A DNA stretch of 64,000 bases from Mayamaea pseudoterrestris (Eukaryota > Bacillariophyta > Bacillariophyceae > Sellaphorales > Sellaphoraceae). Positions 30,904 through 41,170 of the stretch are shown piece after piece. The notes under the pieces are model-generated. The model was not told where the DNA came from. It did not search any database and saw nothing but the letters and a program-made list of their open reading frames with translations. The translations under genes and the position numbers were made by a program. Position 1 is the first letter of the stretch. Every line of letters begins with the position of its first letter. Where the stretch lies: positions 1,854,001 through 1,918,000 of the forward strand of contig BROI01000001.1 of assembly GCA_027923505.1 (NCBI GenBank), given 5' to 3'.

Positions 30904-30957
<54 letters not shown>

Positions 30958-32861
30958 CATTTACTATGGATGACACTGCCACTAAGGACGAGTATAACAT
31001 TCCCTTTGTAGAAAACGTGATTGTCGGTGGAGGTCCCGCTGGACTCTTGACGGCCATCATGCTGGCGCAGCAAATGCAACAGCTAGAGGGATCATACGAC
31101 GAGAAACACGGTACTACTGCGTCATCATCATCATCATCTTCCACTACATCTCATGCCATTCACGTCTACGACCGCCAGCCCTACGCCGCTCCCTCGCCCG
31201 ACGACTTTGAAACCTGGAGCGCGGACGCTGCCAAGTACTACTTGATTGGCTTGGGCGGTCGCGGTCAATTGGCGCTCAAGCGATTGAAAGTTTGGAACCA
31301 TGTGAAACAACACTGCGTGGCCGTGGTGGGCCGCAAGGATTGGCAGCCGGGTGCCAGCAATGGAGTGGAGCGGGTGTTTACGACACGCGATAAAAAGACG
31401 ACGGCGCAAGTACTGCCGCGCGAAAAGCTAGTGGGCATTTTGCAGCAAGTGATTCAAACGCAATATTCAAATCAAGTGGTTATTCATTACGGATGCCAAG
31501 TGGAACCAATCGAATTTGAGTATAAGAATGGAGCGAGTGTGTTGCTGCAAGTGACAAAGTGTGTTCCAGCAAGCGACAGTGATGTTGATCGAACCATGAC
31601 TCCATCGTCGGCAAATACACCCGACATTTTCTGCAGCATTGACGACGACACCAATCCACCCTCGTTGCTGGAGGCTGGCTTCGTCGTTGCCGCCGACGGC
31701 ACGCAGCGCACCTTTGCCAACGCCATGGAGCAGGCGAGTCGGGCGCGAAATTTACTCCATCGACTCACACATCCAAAACCCATTCGAGTCACACGCTACG
31801 TGGACGACAATCAACGCGTCTACAAGACCATTCCACTCAAGCTGCCATCCGACTGGCGATGCGACCTAAACTATAGCGCGCGCACCAAGGGATCCAACAT
31901 GAATTTGGACGCCTTGCCGGCCAATGCACGTGGAAACTACTGCGGCGTCTTGTTGCTGCTTGCAGACGATCCATTGGCCAAGGCAAACACAACTCTACAG
32001 CAACTGCGCGAGCGCATGGATAACGAGCTGCCGCAGTTTAGTAAATTAATGAGCGACGACGTGACCGCCGCCGTGGCAATCAAGCCAGTGTCGTTCCTGC
32101 CAGCCTTTCGATACGTTGGTCCGCGACTGCATCAGGGCAAGCGATGCTTGATACTTGGTGACTGCGCGCATACCGTCAAGCCGTACTTTGGACTGGGAGC
32201 GAACAGTGCGTTGGAGGATGTGCTGGTGCTGCGAGACGTGTTGAGGCAATGTGGCGGCGACGTGACCGTGGCGGTTCCGGAATTTTCGAAGCGACGCGCC
32301 CCCGAGGCCAAGACCATGGTGCGACTGTCGCGCGAACTGGATCGACCCGGCAAGCTGGGGTTTGTCACGTTCATATTGCCCATCATTTTGGATTCCATCT
32401 TTCATGGACTGGCGCCAAAACTGTTTACGCCCAACATTATTGCCATGATGCAGCGCGAGGAATATACATTCACGCAAGTGGCGCGACGGAAACGCATCGA
32501 TCGAATCTTGCAAGTTGCAATCATCTTCGGTGGGCTTGGAGCAACCGGCTGGCTGGTCAATGTAGGGGTGCGAGCATTGGCAGCAGCGTTGAACAGTAGT
32601 GTCAAGACGACAGCCACCGTTACATTTGCTGCTGTAGCGAGTATAATCGTTTTGCAAAAGCTGGTGCCGGGCCTTGGTCCTCGCGCCCTGCTTTCCAGCA
32701 TGGCAGGCAAAATTACCAATTCGAGGACGCAGTTGACGCCGCTGCGCAACTGGCTCGCTCGTTGGAACCGCAACGAAGGTGGTCGTAATGGGGAATCCTT
32801 TCTGACGCCGCTAGGCTTTCAAAACAAGGATGCAAATAACTCGACCGACAAACCAATATAA
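30708..32861 (+). CDS. FAD-dependent monooxygenase, kynurenine 3-monooxygenase-like, plastid-type presequence
   Basis: 717 residues from the ATG at 30708 (the frame is open upstream, but this start exposes the signal peptide). N-terminal hydrophobic run MFQRLILLLLCHSVNGFASYR has an ASAF-like NGF-AS site. A run of 17 Ala follows, encoded by a GCA repeat. FAD-binding motif VENVIVGGGPAGLLTAIMLAQQ begins near residue 100; the second FAD motif GDCAHTVKPYFGLGANSALED is near residue 480. Two membrane segments lie toward the C-terminus (about 600-660), as in kynurenine 3-monooxygenases, which are membrane-bound. Aromatic hydroxylase of another substrate is equally possible; location in or near the plastid is inferred. 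Confidence 0.82.
30906..30956 (+). repeat. (GCA)17 microsatellite coding for poly-Ala
   Basis: 51 bp of uninterrupted GCA inside the FAD monooxygenase gene, giving 17 Ala between the presequence and the enzyme domain. Long pure triplet repeats are usually length-variable. Confidence 0.95.
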
Positions 32862-32990
32862 TTTGGATGATAGCAAATGGTTAACAAAAAAGTGTTGCTC
32901 ATACGGCCGCTAACTTTTTAAATAATTGAAAGTTACCTTCGTCGGAACGACAGCCGTGCACTGATATATCATGCATCCACAAGAAAATCA

Positions 32991-34508
32991 TTAGTATGGA
33001 ATCCATGAATGTCCATAAGGTGCAACGTTAAAGGCTGATTCGCTCCACTCCTCCTTCAACGTCATTGGTTGAAACGCGGTTGGGTCTACCGTGAAGCGCG
33101 TCCACATGGTCAGCGCCTTGGCCCCGCCCTCGACCATGTGCACTCGCAAGTTTTGGTTTGAAACGGTGCGGCTGCCACCGCGATTGTTCAAATCCGAGTT
33201 CATCCGAAGCGTTTGATAGCGGTGACCATCGGCGTGGACGACCGTAAACTGCAAATTTGGATACTTGAGTGCCACTTCCGTGAGCTTGTCGAACAATGGG
33301 TCGTAGGCACTGTCGATATCGGTGCGGCCGGCAATCGTCTTCATGTACTGCTTAAACTTAGTTTCCGAGTAGAAACCGCCACTCGGTTGCGAAATGGGAT
33401 CCATCCCATAGTTGCTGTAAAAGATGCCTTGAAAGGTAAAGAAGATTGCCCGCTTGCCACTATCCGACGCCTTGAGGGCACTCACTTCGATCCAATCCAT
33501 GGCACACTCCATGGCGTTCAAATACATACCGAACCGATCCATGAGCGGATCCACATCGTCCTGCAACGTGTATCCGTTGCGTGTCTCGTCCGCCAAGTAC
33601 CACAGACTGCCAGGCACTTCCAAGGTAACGACGGCATAGTGATCAAGTTCCACGTACTTGTCAAAGTCGCACGAGTACGTGTAGTTGGTACCCGGCACGG
33701 TTTCACCCTTCTTGTAGTTAAAATGCGTATCCACCAAATACTGCAGCGTCAAGTCCTTGCTGCGTCGCTTCCGCACCTCATTCGCACCAAGCTGCAACGC
33801 GTCCACCAGAAACGCTCGCGCGTCTGCCGCTTTATAAAAATCGGCCGGTTGCACATACGGTCCACCCGCACTCGCCGACCGGTGACAGTCGTTCAACTCA
33901 TTGTCACCGGGCGTGTACAACGCAATGGCGCCATGCCGCTTGGCGGCGTTGCGCATCCACTGGACGCTCTTGACCATGTTGCTGCGGTTGCAGGCCATGC
34001 CGGATGGTTTCGTGTCGCCGACGTGAATGACAATGTCGCAGGTTTGCGCCATTTCCTCCACCATGGCCATGTACTTGGACACGCCAGTGTCGGTGCGCGT
34101 GAGCTCCACGTAGGGTGTGCAGCCAATGACGCACAAGCCCTGGCGGCCCTTTGTGGAAGATGATGCTGCTGCGGCAGTGGATACTTGTCGTTGATTGTCT
34201 GATGGTTCAGTTGGCTGCTGGGTGGTTGCAGTGGGGTTGCGATTGGCTTTTCGAGTGCGCTTTCGTTGCGCTGCTGTTTGACCGGACGATCGAAGTCGCT
34301 GATTCGGATAGTCAAAGAAGAGCTCCCGACTTGTTGTGGTTGATGTTGCTACTGTATCCGAAGTTAATGCATCGGCGGAGGCGTGTAGTGGTCCATGCTC
34401 GTCATTGACTTCGGCTGTAGCTAGAGCCAAAAGACTGACGAGAGAAAGAGCCAGTATTCTTTTCAGCGGTCGGCAATGAGATGAGCGAGTTCTGGTTTTA
34501 ATAGTCAT
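32991..34508 (-). CDS. secreted metallophosphoesterase-like protein
   Basis: 505 residues from the ATG at 34508 (MTIKTRTRSS..), which is followed by a signal peptide ending near ALATAEV; the frame is open 30 codons further upstream. After a Ser/Thr/Gln-rich linker the calcineurin-like metallophosphoesterase domain starts near residue 120: VIHVGDTKPSG, LYTPGDNELNDCH (the GDNE-type motif), and VVHADGHRYQ near the end, which supplies the late His ligands. Two metal ions in the site hydrolyse phosphoester bonds in the family; the substrate is unknown. Secreted or cell-surface location is likely. Confidence 0.8.
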   Translation of the reverse strand: MTIKTRTRSSHCRPLKRILALSLVSLLALATAEVNDEHGPLHASADALTSDTVATSTTTSRELFFDYPNQRLRSSGQTAAQRKRTRKANRNPTATTQQPTEPSDNQRQVSTAAAASSSTKGRQGLCVIGCTPYVELTRTDTGVSKYMAMVEEMAQTCDIVIHVGDTKPSGMACNRSNMVKSVQWMRNAAKRHGAIALYTPGDNELNDCHRSASAGGPYVQPADFYKAADARAFLVDALQLGANEVRKRRSKDLTLQYLVDTHFNYKKGETVPGTNYTYSCDFDKYVELDHYAVVTLEVPGSLWYLADETRNGYTLQDDVDPLMDRFGMYLNAMECAMDWIEVSALKASDSGKRAIFFTFQGIFYSNYGMDPISQPSGGFYSETKFKQYMKTIAGRTDIDSAYDPLFDKLTEVALKYPNLQFTVVHADGHRYQTLRMNSDLNNRGGSRTVSNQNLRVHMVEGGAKALTMWTRFTVDPTAFQPMTLKEEWSESAFNVAPYGHSWIPY

Positions 34509-35460
34509 GTTCGTCCTGCCTTTTGGTGTCTTTAGATAGCGTTGTTCCTTTGTTTCTTGCGTCTCTCGACAATCTCGTGTAAGCCGATTCTCGATCACTT
34601 TCTTCTCAAAGCAATTCCTTTCGACTTGACTGTAACGCTGGAATGTCTTTTGTTTTTCGAAGCATTTTTGCCTTTGAAATATTGTTTGTCGGTGCGCCGT
34701 GCGCCATGACTGGGCGTTGAATCGCGTGCGCCGTTCGACGCGAAACGGTCCAACGTTTGACGCTCAAACGCATGCTTGTCAACCGCGAAAAGCTGCAAAG
34801 AAGGGGAAGACGGGACGACTTTTCGATATCCAAATGTAGTCCTTGGACATTTACATATAGCAATATATCCCCCAGTAGCCTGTTAAGACGTCAATCATTT
34901 GACATGATCATTAACTGTAAGCATCGCGTCGCACATCGCGCAGGTCAGTCGTGTCAATGTGATCGATCGGTCACGCGTTTCACAATGGAGCCAATGAAAC
35001 AGCTGACAATCGAACTTGGAGTAACAATAATATTAGCGAGACGATCGTCGCCATGTACAAACGGCTAGCCGAGTTTGATGAAAGCAACACAGTCAAGTGA
35101 GGAACTTAGCGCGCGCTGGAGCATGAAGAAGGCGAAAGGTGCTAATATTGATCTTCTCGCGTGCATTAGATTTTGCATGAGCTGCATAAGGTTTGACGAC
35201 TTGCGACGAGCCAATAAAATGCTTTCGGATGAATGTAAACAACCTCTGTTCCGGTAGCAGGAATATGGATCGCGAGCAGTACACGAAAAGTCTTGAATGA
35301 AGCTATATGCTTTACAGTTAATAAGGACGCGTCGGGGTGTCGTACAGTGCAATGGCCAATGACAATCTAATAAGCAATATTGTTTAGCGTACGCACTCTA
35401 GACCGACTGCTCATTACTCACTGATTGCAAGCTATAGAACCTTCTTTGTATCGCTGTGCG
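34509..35460. other. intergenic, possible coding debris
   Basis: 952 bp between the metallophosphoesterase start and the 3' end of the LRR-like gene. A plus-strand stretch at about 34980-35095 reads like protein (MYKRLAEFDESNTVK before a stop) but has no clear start or splice partner. No RNA gene seen. Confidence 0.4.
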
Positions 35461-37059
35461 TTAGCCAAACATGAACAGGTTGTCTCGCAAAAAGACAAGA
35501 ATGCAGTCGACGTCGTCCACGACTTGCTCCAAGACCTTGACAGCCTTGCGTGCGTTTCCTGGGTCCTCTTTCAACTCACCTCGACCACAACGATTGAGCC
35601 GCAGCAAAACGTTCATTTCCGTGAGCATGTCTTGATCCCATGGAAATCCTGGAAACAAAGACTCCGCATTGACGACTTTTGGCAAGACGATGAACTTCAT
35701 CTTGTAGTTCGTCTTTAATGCTCCAAGCAGGGCTGGGAATCGCTGGGTCGGCGCCTCGTCATCAGAACAAAACCCGTTGATATGCAACTTTTCAAGATTC
35801 GAATTTGCGCGTAAACATTCCGCCAGTGCTTCATCCAAGCTTGTCGTAAATTCTGAAATGTGAAACTGTAGTGCTCGAAGGCGAGGACACAGAGTTGCAA
35901 CTTGCATCAGCCTTACTTTAGCTTCAACATCTTTTAGTTGATAGCACGTGCAGTCAAGTTCCTCCAACTGCTGCATAGTTGGAAGCAGTCGCAGCAACTC
36001 GTTGAGAAGAACGGTACTAGCAAACTCGTGGCCCGACAAATCGGAATCGTCATCACTACCGTCACTATCCGACTCGGTCTCCAAGCCAACAATCTCCATA
36101 GGCTCCATCAAGAAAATGTTTCCAAAGCTCAAATGTTTAAATCCAGAAGCAGTGATTGCCTGAATTAGCGACGAGGCTTGATCATTTCCAATGAGAATAT
36201 CATCCAGCGTCAGGCTTCGGGCCAATGAGCCAGCGATTCCGTCGCAAACGATATGATACGATTCGTCATTGCCAATGGCATGAGACTTGATACTGACATC
36301 AATCGCGTCAACGGCTAAAAGATTTGCAATCGCTTGCGCCTCCCCGGGTTCGAGTGCAGCAGGCAATCCCCATTCGCCGCCATTTCCTTCGACAACTACC
36401 TCTTCCAGTAGCGGCAGTGACAGCACAATGGGGATAAAACTGGAGTAAAACCTTGAGCAGATTTTCATAGTAACCGACTTAATGCATGGATGCTGAGCAA
36501 GGCCTTGGACAATCTCCGGTACAAAACTATCATCTTGATAACGATGCCTGGCCACTCGAATCGTGTCAATTGTTTTCATGCGCTTGATAACTCGACCAGG
36601 CAATATCAGTCCATTAGCACCGCCGTATGCAGTAATTTCAGCAGATTTAATAGTTGTGATAGAATCAAGACATTCGTATAAACGATCAAGATGAGCATGC
36701 TTTTCTTCCAGCGGCCTGCGCAATCCAGAGTCAACTGCAAGGAAGAATTCAAATAGACACAAGTGATTAATAGGCGTCGCACCGAGCGCCGACAAAAGCA
36801 AGACCGTATCACTTTCATCGAGACAAAGGTAGTGCTCGACGAAGCTATCAGAAATGAAGACTCCAAGTGACGCCCCGTCCTTCGCCTTCGATTTTTCTCG
36901 AATGGCTTTTGGAATCTCGTCTCTCACAAAGTGGCAAAGAGAAACCCCTCTTTCCCATTTAAGTTGTACCCCTATCAATGAATTCATTAAGAGAATGTAG
37001 TACAAGCAATTGGTAAGCACAGAGGAGTGAAGCGCTGCCTCGTAATCGAATGACTTCAT
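35461..37059 (-). CDS. leucine-rich-repeat-like protein
   Basis: 532 residues from the ATG at 37059; 16 more codons are open upstream but begin with GTG. From about residue 130 to the end there are irregular leucine-rich repeats (LEEVVVEGNGGEWGLPAAL, FKHLSFGNIFLMEP, LEELDCTCYQL, LRALQFHISEF, LEKLHINGF) of the ribonuclease-inhibitor-like type, with an acidic Ser/Asp insert near residues 335-350. No signal peptide or membrane segment. Such proteins are abundant and poorly characterised in diatoms. A GTACCGGTAT palindrome lies 76 bp upstream. Confidence 0.75.
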   Translation of the reverse strand: MKSFDYEAALHSSVLTNCLYYILLMNSLIGVQLKWERGVSLCHFVRDEIPKAIREKSKAKDGASLGVFISDSFVEHYLCLDESDTVLLLSALGATPINHLCLFEFFLAVDSGLRRPLEEKHAHLDRLYECLDSITTIKSAEITAYGGANGLILPGRVIKRMKTIDTIRVARHRYQDDSFVPEIVQGLAQHPCIKSVTMKICSRFYSSFIPIVLSLPLLEEVVVEGNGGEWGLPAALEPGEAQAIANLLAVDAIDVSIKSHAIGNDESYHIVCDGIAGSLARSLTLDDILIGNDQASSLIQAITASGFKHLSFGNIFLMEPMEIVGLETESDSDGSDDDSDLSGHEFASTVLLNELLRLLPTMQQLEELDCTCYQLKDVEAKVRLMQVATLCPRLRALQFHISEFTTSLDEALAECLRANSNLEKLHINGFCSDDEAPTQRFPALLGALKTNYKMKFIVLPKVVNAESLFPGFPWDQDMLTEMNVLLRLNRCGRGELKEDPGNARKAVKVLEQVVDDVDCILVFLRDNLFMFG

Positions 37060-37134
37060 TTCATGGTTGAAACGGAACAACAACGGTTGAACGTCACGGC
37101 GTGCCACGCTGTAGCTTCAAACCGTCATCGTATC

Positions 37135-37144
37135 GTACCGGTAT
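37135..37144. promoter_or_regulatory. GTACCGGTAT near-palindrome upstream of LRR-like gene
   Basis: One-base variant of the GTACCGGTAC motif, 76 to 85 bp upstream of the LRR-like start codon at 37059. The position fits a promoter-proximal site. Confidence 0.4.
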
Positions 37145-37224
37145 AACGACTCGAGCTTGCCCTTCGACGCACGACGTCGTACGCTATTAAAACACATTCG
37201 CGGGGCGGGGAGGTGGTAGGATCA

Positions 37225-37500
37225 ATGGTTTTACAATGCCTGCAACGAACTTTTGCGCGCTCCGCGCGCACAAAGATTGCCAAACAGCTGACGCAGTATA
37301 CTAAATCAACTGGCCCAGGGTAGAAGATGTCGCAGAACCACCGGCCATTTGTGAGTCATTGGAGTAGACACACGAACGCCAAGAAGTACGGCATGTCGCA
37401 CCAAGTTACACCCATTAATGTCGTGAAGCATGTCCGGATATCTCCTACCACAACTATGTTCTTCTACCAATATTCGACATAGTCCGCGACATTATACTCA
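37225..37500 (+). pseudogene. fragment of a small mitochondrial-type protein gene
   Basis: An ATG at 37225 opens a 33-residue presequence-like peptide (Arg-rich, amphipathic, no acidic residues). It reaches a TAG and, in the same frame, is followed by a second ATG and a peptide with SHWSRHTNAKKYGMSHQVTPINVVKHVRISP. A continuing coding-like stretch lies in another frame just after. This resembles a small respiratory-chain subunit of the QCR8/ATP-synthase-small-subunit kind, but that is a weak guess. It is cut at about 37569 where the PEX6 copy begins. A 40-bp piece of it recurs at about 62772..62815. Confidence 0.4.
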
Positions 37501-38953
37501 GCGCAAGTGTCGACGGCTATGGCATTCTGAGAAATTTTTAATCGCTACTTGTTGCAATTTTCCATCTAATGACGACGAACAGTATTTCGACGAGCAGAGT
37601 CGAGTATGGAGCATGCTCGTGGAGCAACTGAGTGAATGCGACTATCGTCAGTGCAGTCGTCACCATGACGAAACACTGGTACCTCCGCTTTTAATCATCC
37701 TTTCGACAGCGACTCCGCTCAAGCGAGGCCCACTGGCGGAGAATTTGGTGTTTGAGTCCATCCAAGCATCTACGCCGGATAATGACTACATTAAGTATTT
37801 GTGGAAGGATGTGCCGAATGTTGAAATGGAGCAACTCATGAGCATTTTGACTGGGCGTCCAGCATGTGAAATCGAGACTCTACGAGATCAGTTTCATCAA
37901 ATAGCTAATACCACCGATGCCTCAAATACTGTTAGCGCAATACAGGAGCTTGCCAAGGAACTGGACAAGAAGCGTCGCTCTGGCTTGGCACGCATTCCGC
38001 AGGTGCAATGGAGCGACGTAGGAGGACTTCAGTCGGTGCGCCGCGAAATACTCGACACGATTGAGCTGCCCTTGCAGCATCCTCATTTGTTTTCTGGTCG
38101 TCGAAGTGGCATTCTACTCTATGGGCCACCTGGTAGTGGAAAGACGCTTGTTGCCAAGGCTGTGGCGACCGAATGCAATTTCCCGTTCCTGTCCGTCAAG
38201 GGACCAGAGTTGTTGGGCTCGTACGTTGGCGAAAGCGAAGAAAATGTCCGCTCCATTTTTTCGCAAGCCCGGCAGCTGGCCAAAGCGAACCAGGTACCGG
38301 GATGTGTCTTGTTTTTTGATGAACTGGATAGCTTGGCGCCTCGTCGCGGCGACCAAGCTAGCGGAGGCGGAAGTGTCATGGATCGAGTCGTGGCGACGCT
38401 GTTTGCTGAGCTGGACAAGAATCAAGTTGATGCCGCCGTATACTGTTTGGGAGCTACAAATCGACCTGACCTCTTGGATCCTGCACTGTTACGTCCTGGA
38501 AGATTGGATCGATTGGTCTACCTTGGCATGTCGTCGCGTGATGACCAAACTAAGATTCTGGCAGCGCAAATGCGAAAGTTAACGCTCGAACGAGATGTTA
38601 CAGAAATGGCCCAATTAATCACAGATCGCTTACCCGCCAATCTCAGTGGGGCAGACTTGTCAATGGTTGTCAGCAAAGCGCTCATGCGGGCGACCGAAAG
38701 GCTCTGCGACGAAGCTGATCGAGAGGCCGCTCTCGAGCGAAACAAGGGCGACGAAACCATTTCCGTCGACCAGGTGTTGGCCTCCTGGGATGATGAGCGC
38801 TTGACACCTATCGTGACGCTTGATGACCTTCAATGGGCATCGCAGCACGTTGTCCCTAGCGTCAGCGAGGTAGAGCTCAAGGGCTACGAGCGATTGCGCG
38901 ACCAGTTCCAGGTCGAATTATCAGGTTCCACAACTTGTTACGGAAAATGCTAA
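37430..38953 (+). CDS. PEX6 paralogue, 5'-truncated, with intact D2 ATPase domain
   Basis: 507 residues. The first 46 come from unrelated sequence, the rest from the middle of PEX6 to its natural stop. All D2 motifs are intact: Walker A GPPGSGKT at about 232-239, Walker B VLFFDELDS, the arginine-finger region and the PEX6-type end. The whole N-terminal and most of the D1 region is missing, so the product could not form a normal PEX1-PEX6 ring. The open frame with a new ATG is intact, so it is either a chimeric gene or a young pseudogene not yet decayed. The 3' part is nearly identical to the full gene, which points to recent conversion rather than selection. Confidence 0.75.
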   Translation: MSGYLLPQLCSSTNIRHSPRHYTQRKCRRLWHSEKFLIATCCNFPSNDDEQYFDEQSRVWSMLVEQLSECDYRQCSRHHDETLVPPLLIILSTATPLKRGPLAENLVFESIQASTPDNDYIKYLWKDVPNVEMEQLMSILTGRPACEIETLRDQFHQIANTTDASNTVSAIQELAKELDKKRRSGLARIPQVQWSDVGGLQSVRREILDTIELPLQHPHLFSGRRSGILLYGPPGSGKTLVAKAVATECNFPFLSVKGPELLGSYVGESEENVRSIFSQARQLAKANQVPGCVLFFDELDSLAPRRGDQASGGGSVMDRVVATLFAELDKNQVDAAVYCLGATNRPDLLDPALLRPGRLDRLVYLGMSSRDDQTKILAAQMRKLTLERDVTEMAQLITDRLPANLSGADLSMVVSKALMRATERLCDEADREAALERNKGDETISVDQVLASWDDERLTPIVTLDDLQWASQHVVPSVSEVELKGYERLRDQFQVELSGSTTCYGKC

Positions 38954-41170
38954 TGGTTCTATTACACCAACGCCCGAATGTTCTACCGCAACAATCACAG
39001 CAATGAGATATTTGTTTTCGCAGCAATGCTGTTACAATTACAGTGAGTAAATACATGTTGTGCACGAGATGCTGGTATGATACATAGCAAAATTCAGAAA
39101 GGCAGAAGGCGAATCTTGAACGCATGTGTGTCATTGCCCGAATTGTTGCTCAGGCCGGATTCTGATCGTATTGCCCTTATATACGCATCCTCATTGTTTG
39201 TGTCATCAAGCGCAAAGGAGTGGCCCAAGTACAATCCAGTACTATCTAGCCTGTTGAAAGTGCCGCACGGCGTTAGTTTTGGCCCATAACAAGCGAATGC
39301 TCCGTCAGAGTTACCCCGCGGATCTTCTTGCCGCATTCTCACCTCACAATTTCTCAGATTCATCTTTGTTGCGATAGCTCACACTTACACCATGAAGCTC
39401 TTCTACCTCCTCCTTGCCGCCGCCTTCCCTTCCCTCGCCGTTGCGAGTGTCGAGTACTTTACGTCTGTGATGAACGGCGCCCAGAGTGGCTGCTACAAGT
39501 CCGAGGCCCTCGGTAACGCCGTCGCCACCTTGAGTGGCTCCAGATTCTGCATTAACCTTTCTTACATTGGCCTCTCCAGCCCTGAACTCTATTCCCACAT
39601 TCATGGACCTGCCACTGTTGGAATTTCCAACACGGCAGACGTTCTCTACACTCTTTCTACAGGAGCTGTCAAGACACCCGCCAAGGGAGATTGTTTCCAG
39701 ATCACGGAATCGGAGAAGAAGGATCTCATGAAGGGCCTCTGGTACTTTAACGTTCACACGAAGCAGTGCCCCAACGGAGAGATCCGTGGACAAATCTTTC
39801 CTGTCGCAATGTAAGAGTGTGTAATTGATGCTAGGTGATCGATTGAGCCTGATGGCGAATCTGCCGGTAGTTAGACGAGTACGAGATTCTGTACCGGTAT
39901 AGCTGTAGGATATAGAAAATCATTTGTGCCACTTCTATACATTCTTCGTCTTAAAATACGCCTGTCTGATCACATACTTCACTGCAACTGGTGCAGTAGC
40001 TTATCTCGTAAAGTCGAGGTCGGGAGGCCTTCTGCAGACCGCATGTGCAATACCTCGCGCAATATTGATACTACCTCGTGAGCAATACCTCGTACCTCTT
40101 CTATTAGATCAAAAACGCTTATTGCGGTTGAGTTTGCTCAACAAAACGATGATGATACAACAGTGCTATTTGTGTATATGGTATAATTAAGTCATAACGA
40201 ACAAACATTAATAAAGCATTTTCCAAAACCAAAATCGTAACTAGGCGTATTTTCATAGCACTCCAAACATGCGCCTGGCTTCCTCCGCATCTTCGTCATC
40301 CATGGTATCAAAAGACTGCTTGCCATTATTGTCCAAATGCCCCAAATCCTTGGTTGGATTCAGCTGATCGCGGAGCATCTGCTTGATAGTTTTAATGTCT
40401 GGAAACTCGCCCCGTTCGGCACGATCCCACACGAGCACGTCATTTACATATATCTGAAAGCTACCTCCTTGCGTAGGAGGTCGCGCCGGAAGGAGCGAGA
40501 CGGAATGCAAATCGTCCGAAAAGGTTTGCAGAAACTCTTGGGCAAACCAAGCGGCCCGAAATAGCCACTTGCAGCCAGTGCAGTAGGCGATGGAAATGCT
40601 TGGAAAAGGTGCATTTTGCAGCGTTGGAAGAAGAAACGGAACCGACACTGCTTCTTTTGCCGAGTCAGCTGATAAGGCTGTTGTTGCGTCCGTCGCCGTT
40701 GTTTCTGCTTCCTGCATTACTTTGCGAACATTTGTATCGCTATGACCCAAGTAGCGAGACGGCTCGACTTGATCACGAAGCAGCTGCTTGAGCTCCTTCA
40801 TTTCCGGAAAAGAGCCCTTTTCCTTGCGATCCCAAAGAACATACTCTTCATTGCTGCCAGCATGACATGTGACTGTAAACTGTCCGGCGTTGGAGCTTGG
40901 TAGAAGCGAGACGGCTTGTAGATTCGCATCATTTTCAAACGTTGTCAGCAGCTCCTGCGCCATCCAAAAGCTTCGCAAGCCCCAGCGACAGCCAGTGCAA
41001 TACGCAATGGAGACTTGATAGGGTGACGGTGGCATGGGTGATGTCACATCATTTACCGACGATGCTGACTCACGCAAAAGTGAAGGAGTAATCTTGCTGG
41101 TAAGAATAGCTGCCCGGTGATTCTGAGAAAAAGATTCCGCTTGCACCAAGCATAGTATGCATGTTACAAG
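37569..41170 (+). repeat. segmental duplication, copy B (PEX6-Rdx block)
   Basis: Partner of 20519..29760. It starts at the shared GACGACGAACAG within PEX6 and runs through the PEX6 3' flank, the CHRD gene (unique to this copy) and the Rdx gene. It has no inverted-repeat element and no Copia remnant, and preserves the empty TA site at 39085..39086. Confidence 0.92.
39392..39814 (+). CDS. secreted CHRD-domain protein
   Basis: 140 residues: signal peptide (1-19, MKLFYLLLAAAFPSLAVAS) followed by one CHRD domain. Domain features are YSHIHGPATVGISN, the spaced Cys residues, GLWYFNVHTKQCPNGEIRGQI. The IHGPA and N-GEIRGQI blocks are the family's hallmark. CHRD domains were named from chordin and are common in secreted microbial proteins of unknown role. 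The gene sits in copy B of the duplication between PEX6 and Rdx; in copy A this spot is occupied by a Copia remnant and the gene is absent. Confidence 0.88.
   Translation: MKLFYLLLAAAFPSLAVASVEYFTSVMNGAQSGCYKSEALGNAVATLSGSRFCINLSYIGLSSPELYSHIHGPATVGISNTADVLYTLSTGAVKTPAKGDCFQITESEKKDLMKGLWYFNVHTKQCPNGEIRGQIFPVAM

Noticed and set aside
33213-34163. 316-codon plus-strand frame
   Set aside because: Shadow of the metallophosphoesterase gene, whose metal-binding motifs are clear on the minus strand.
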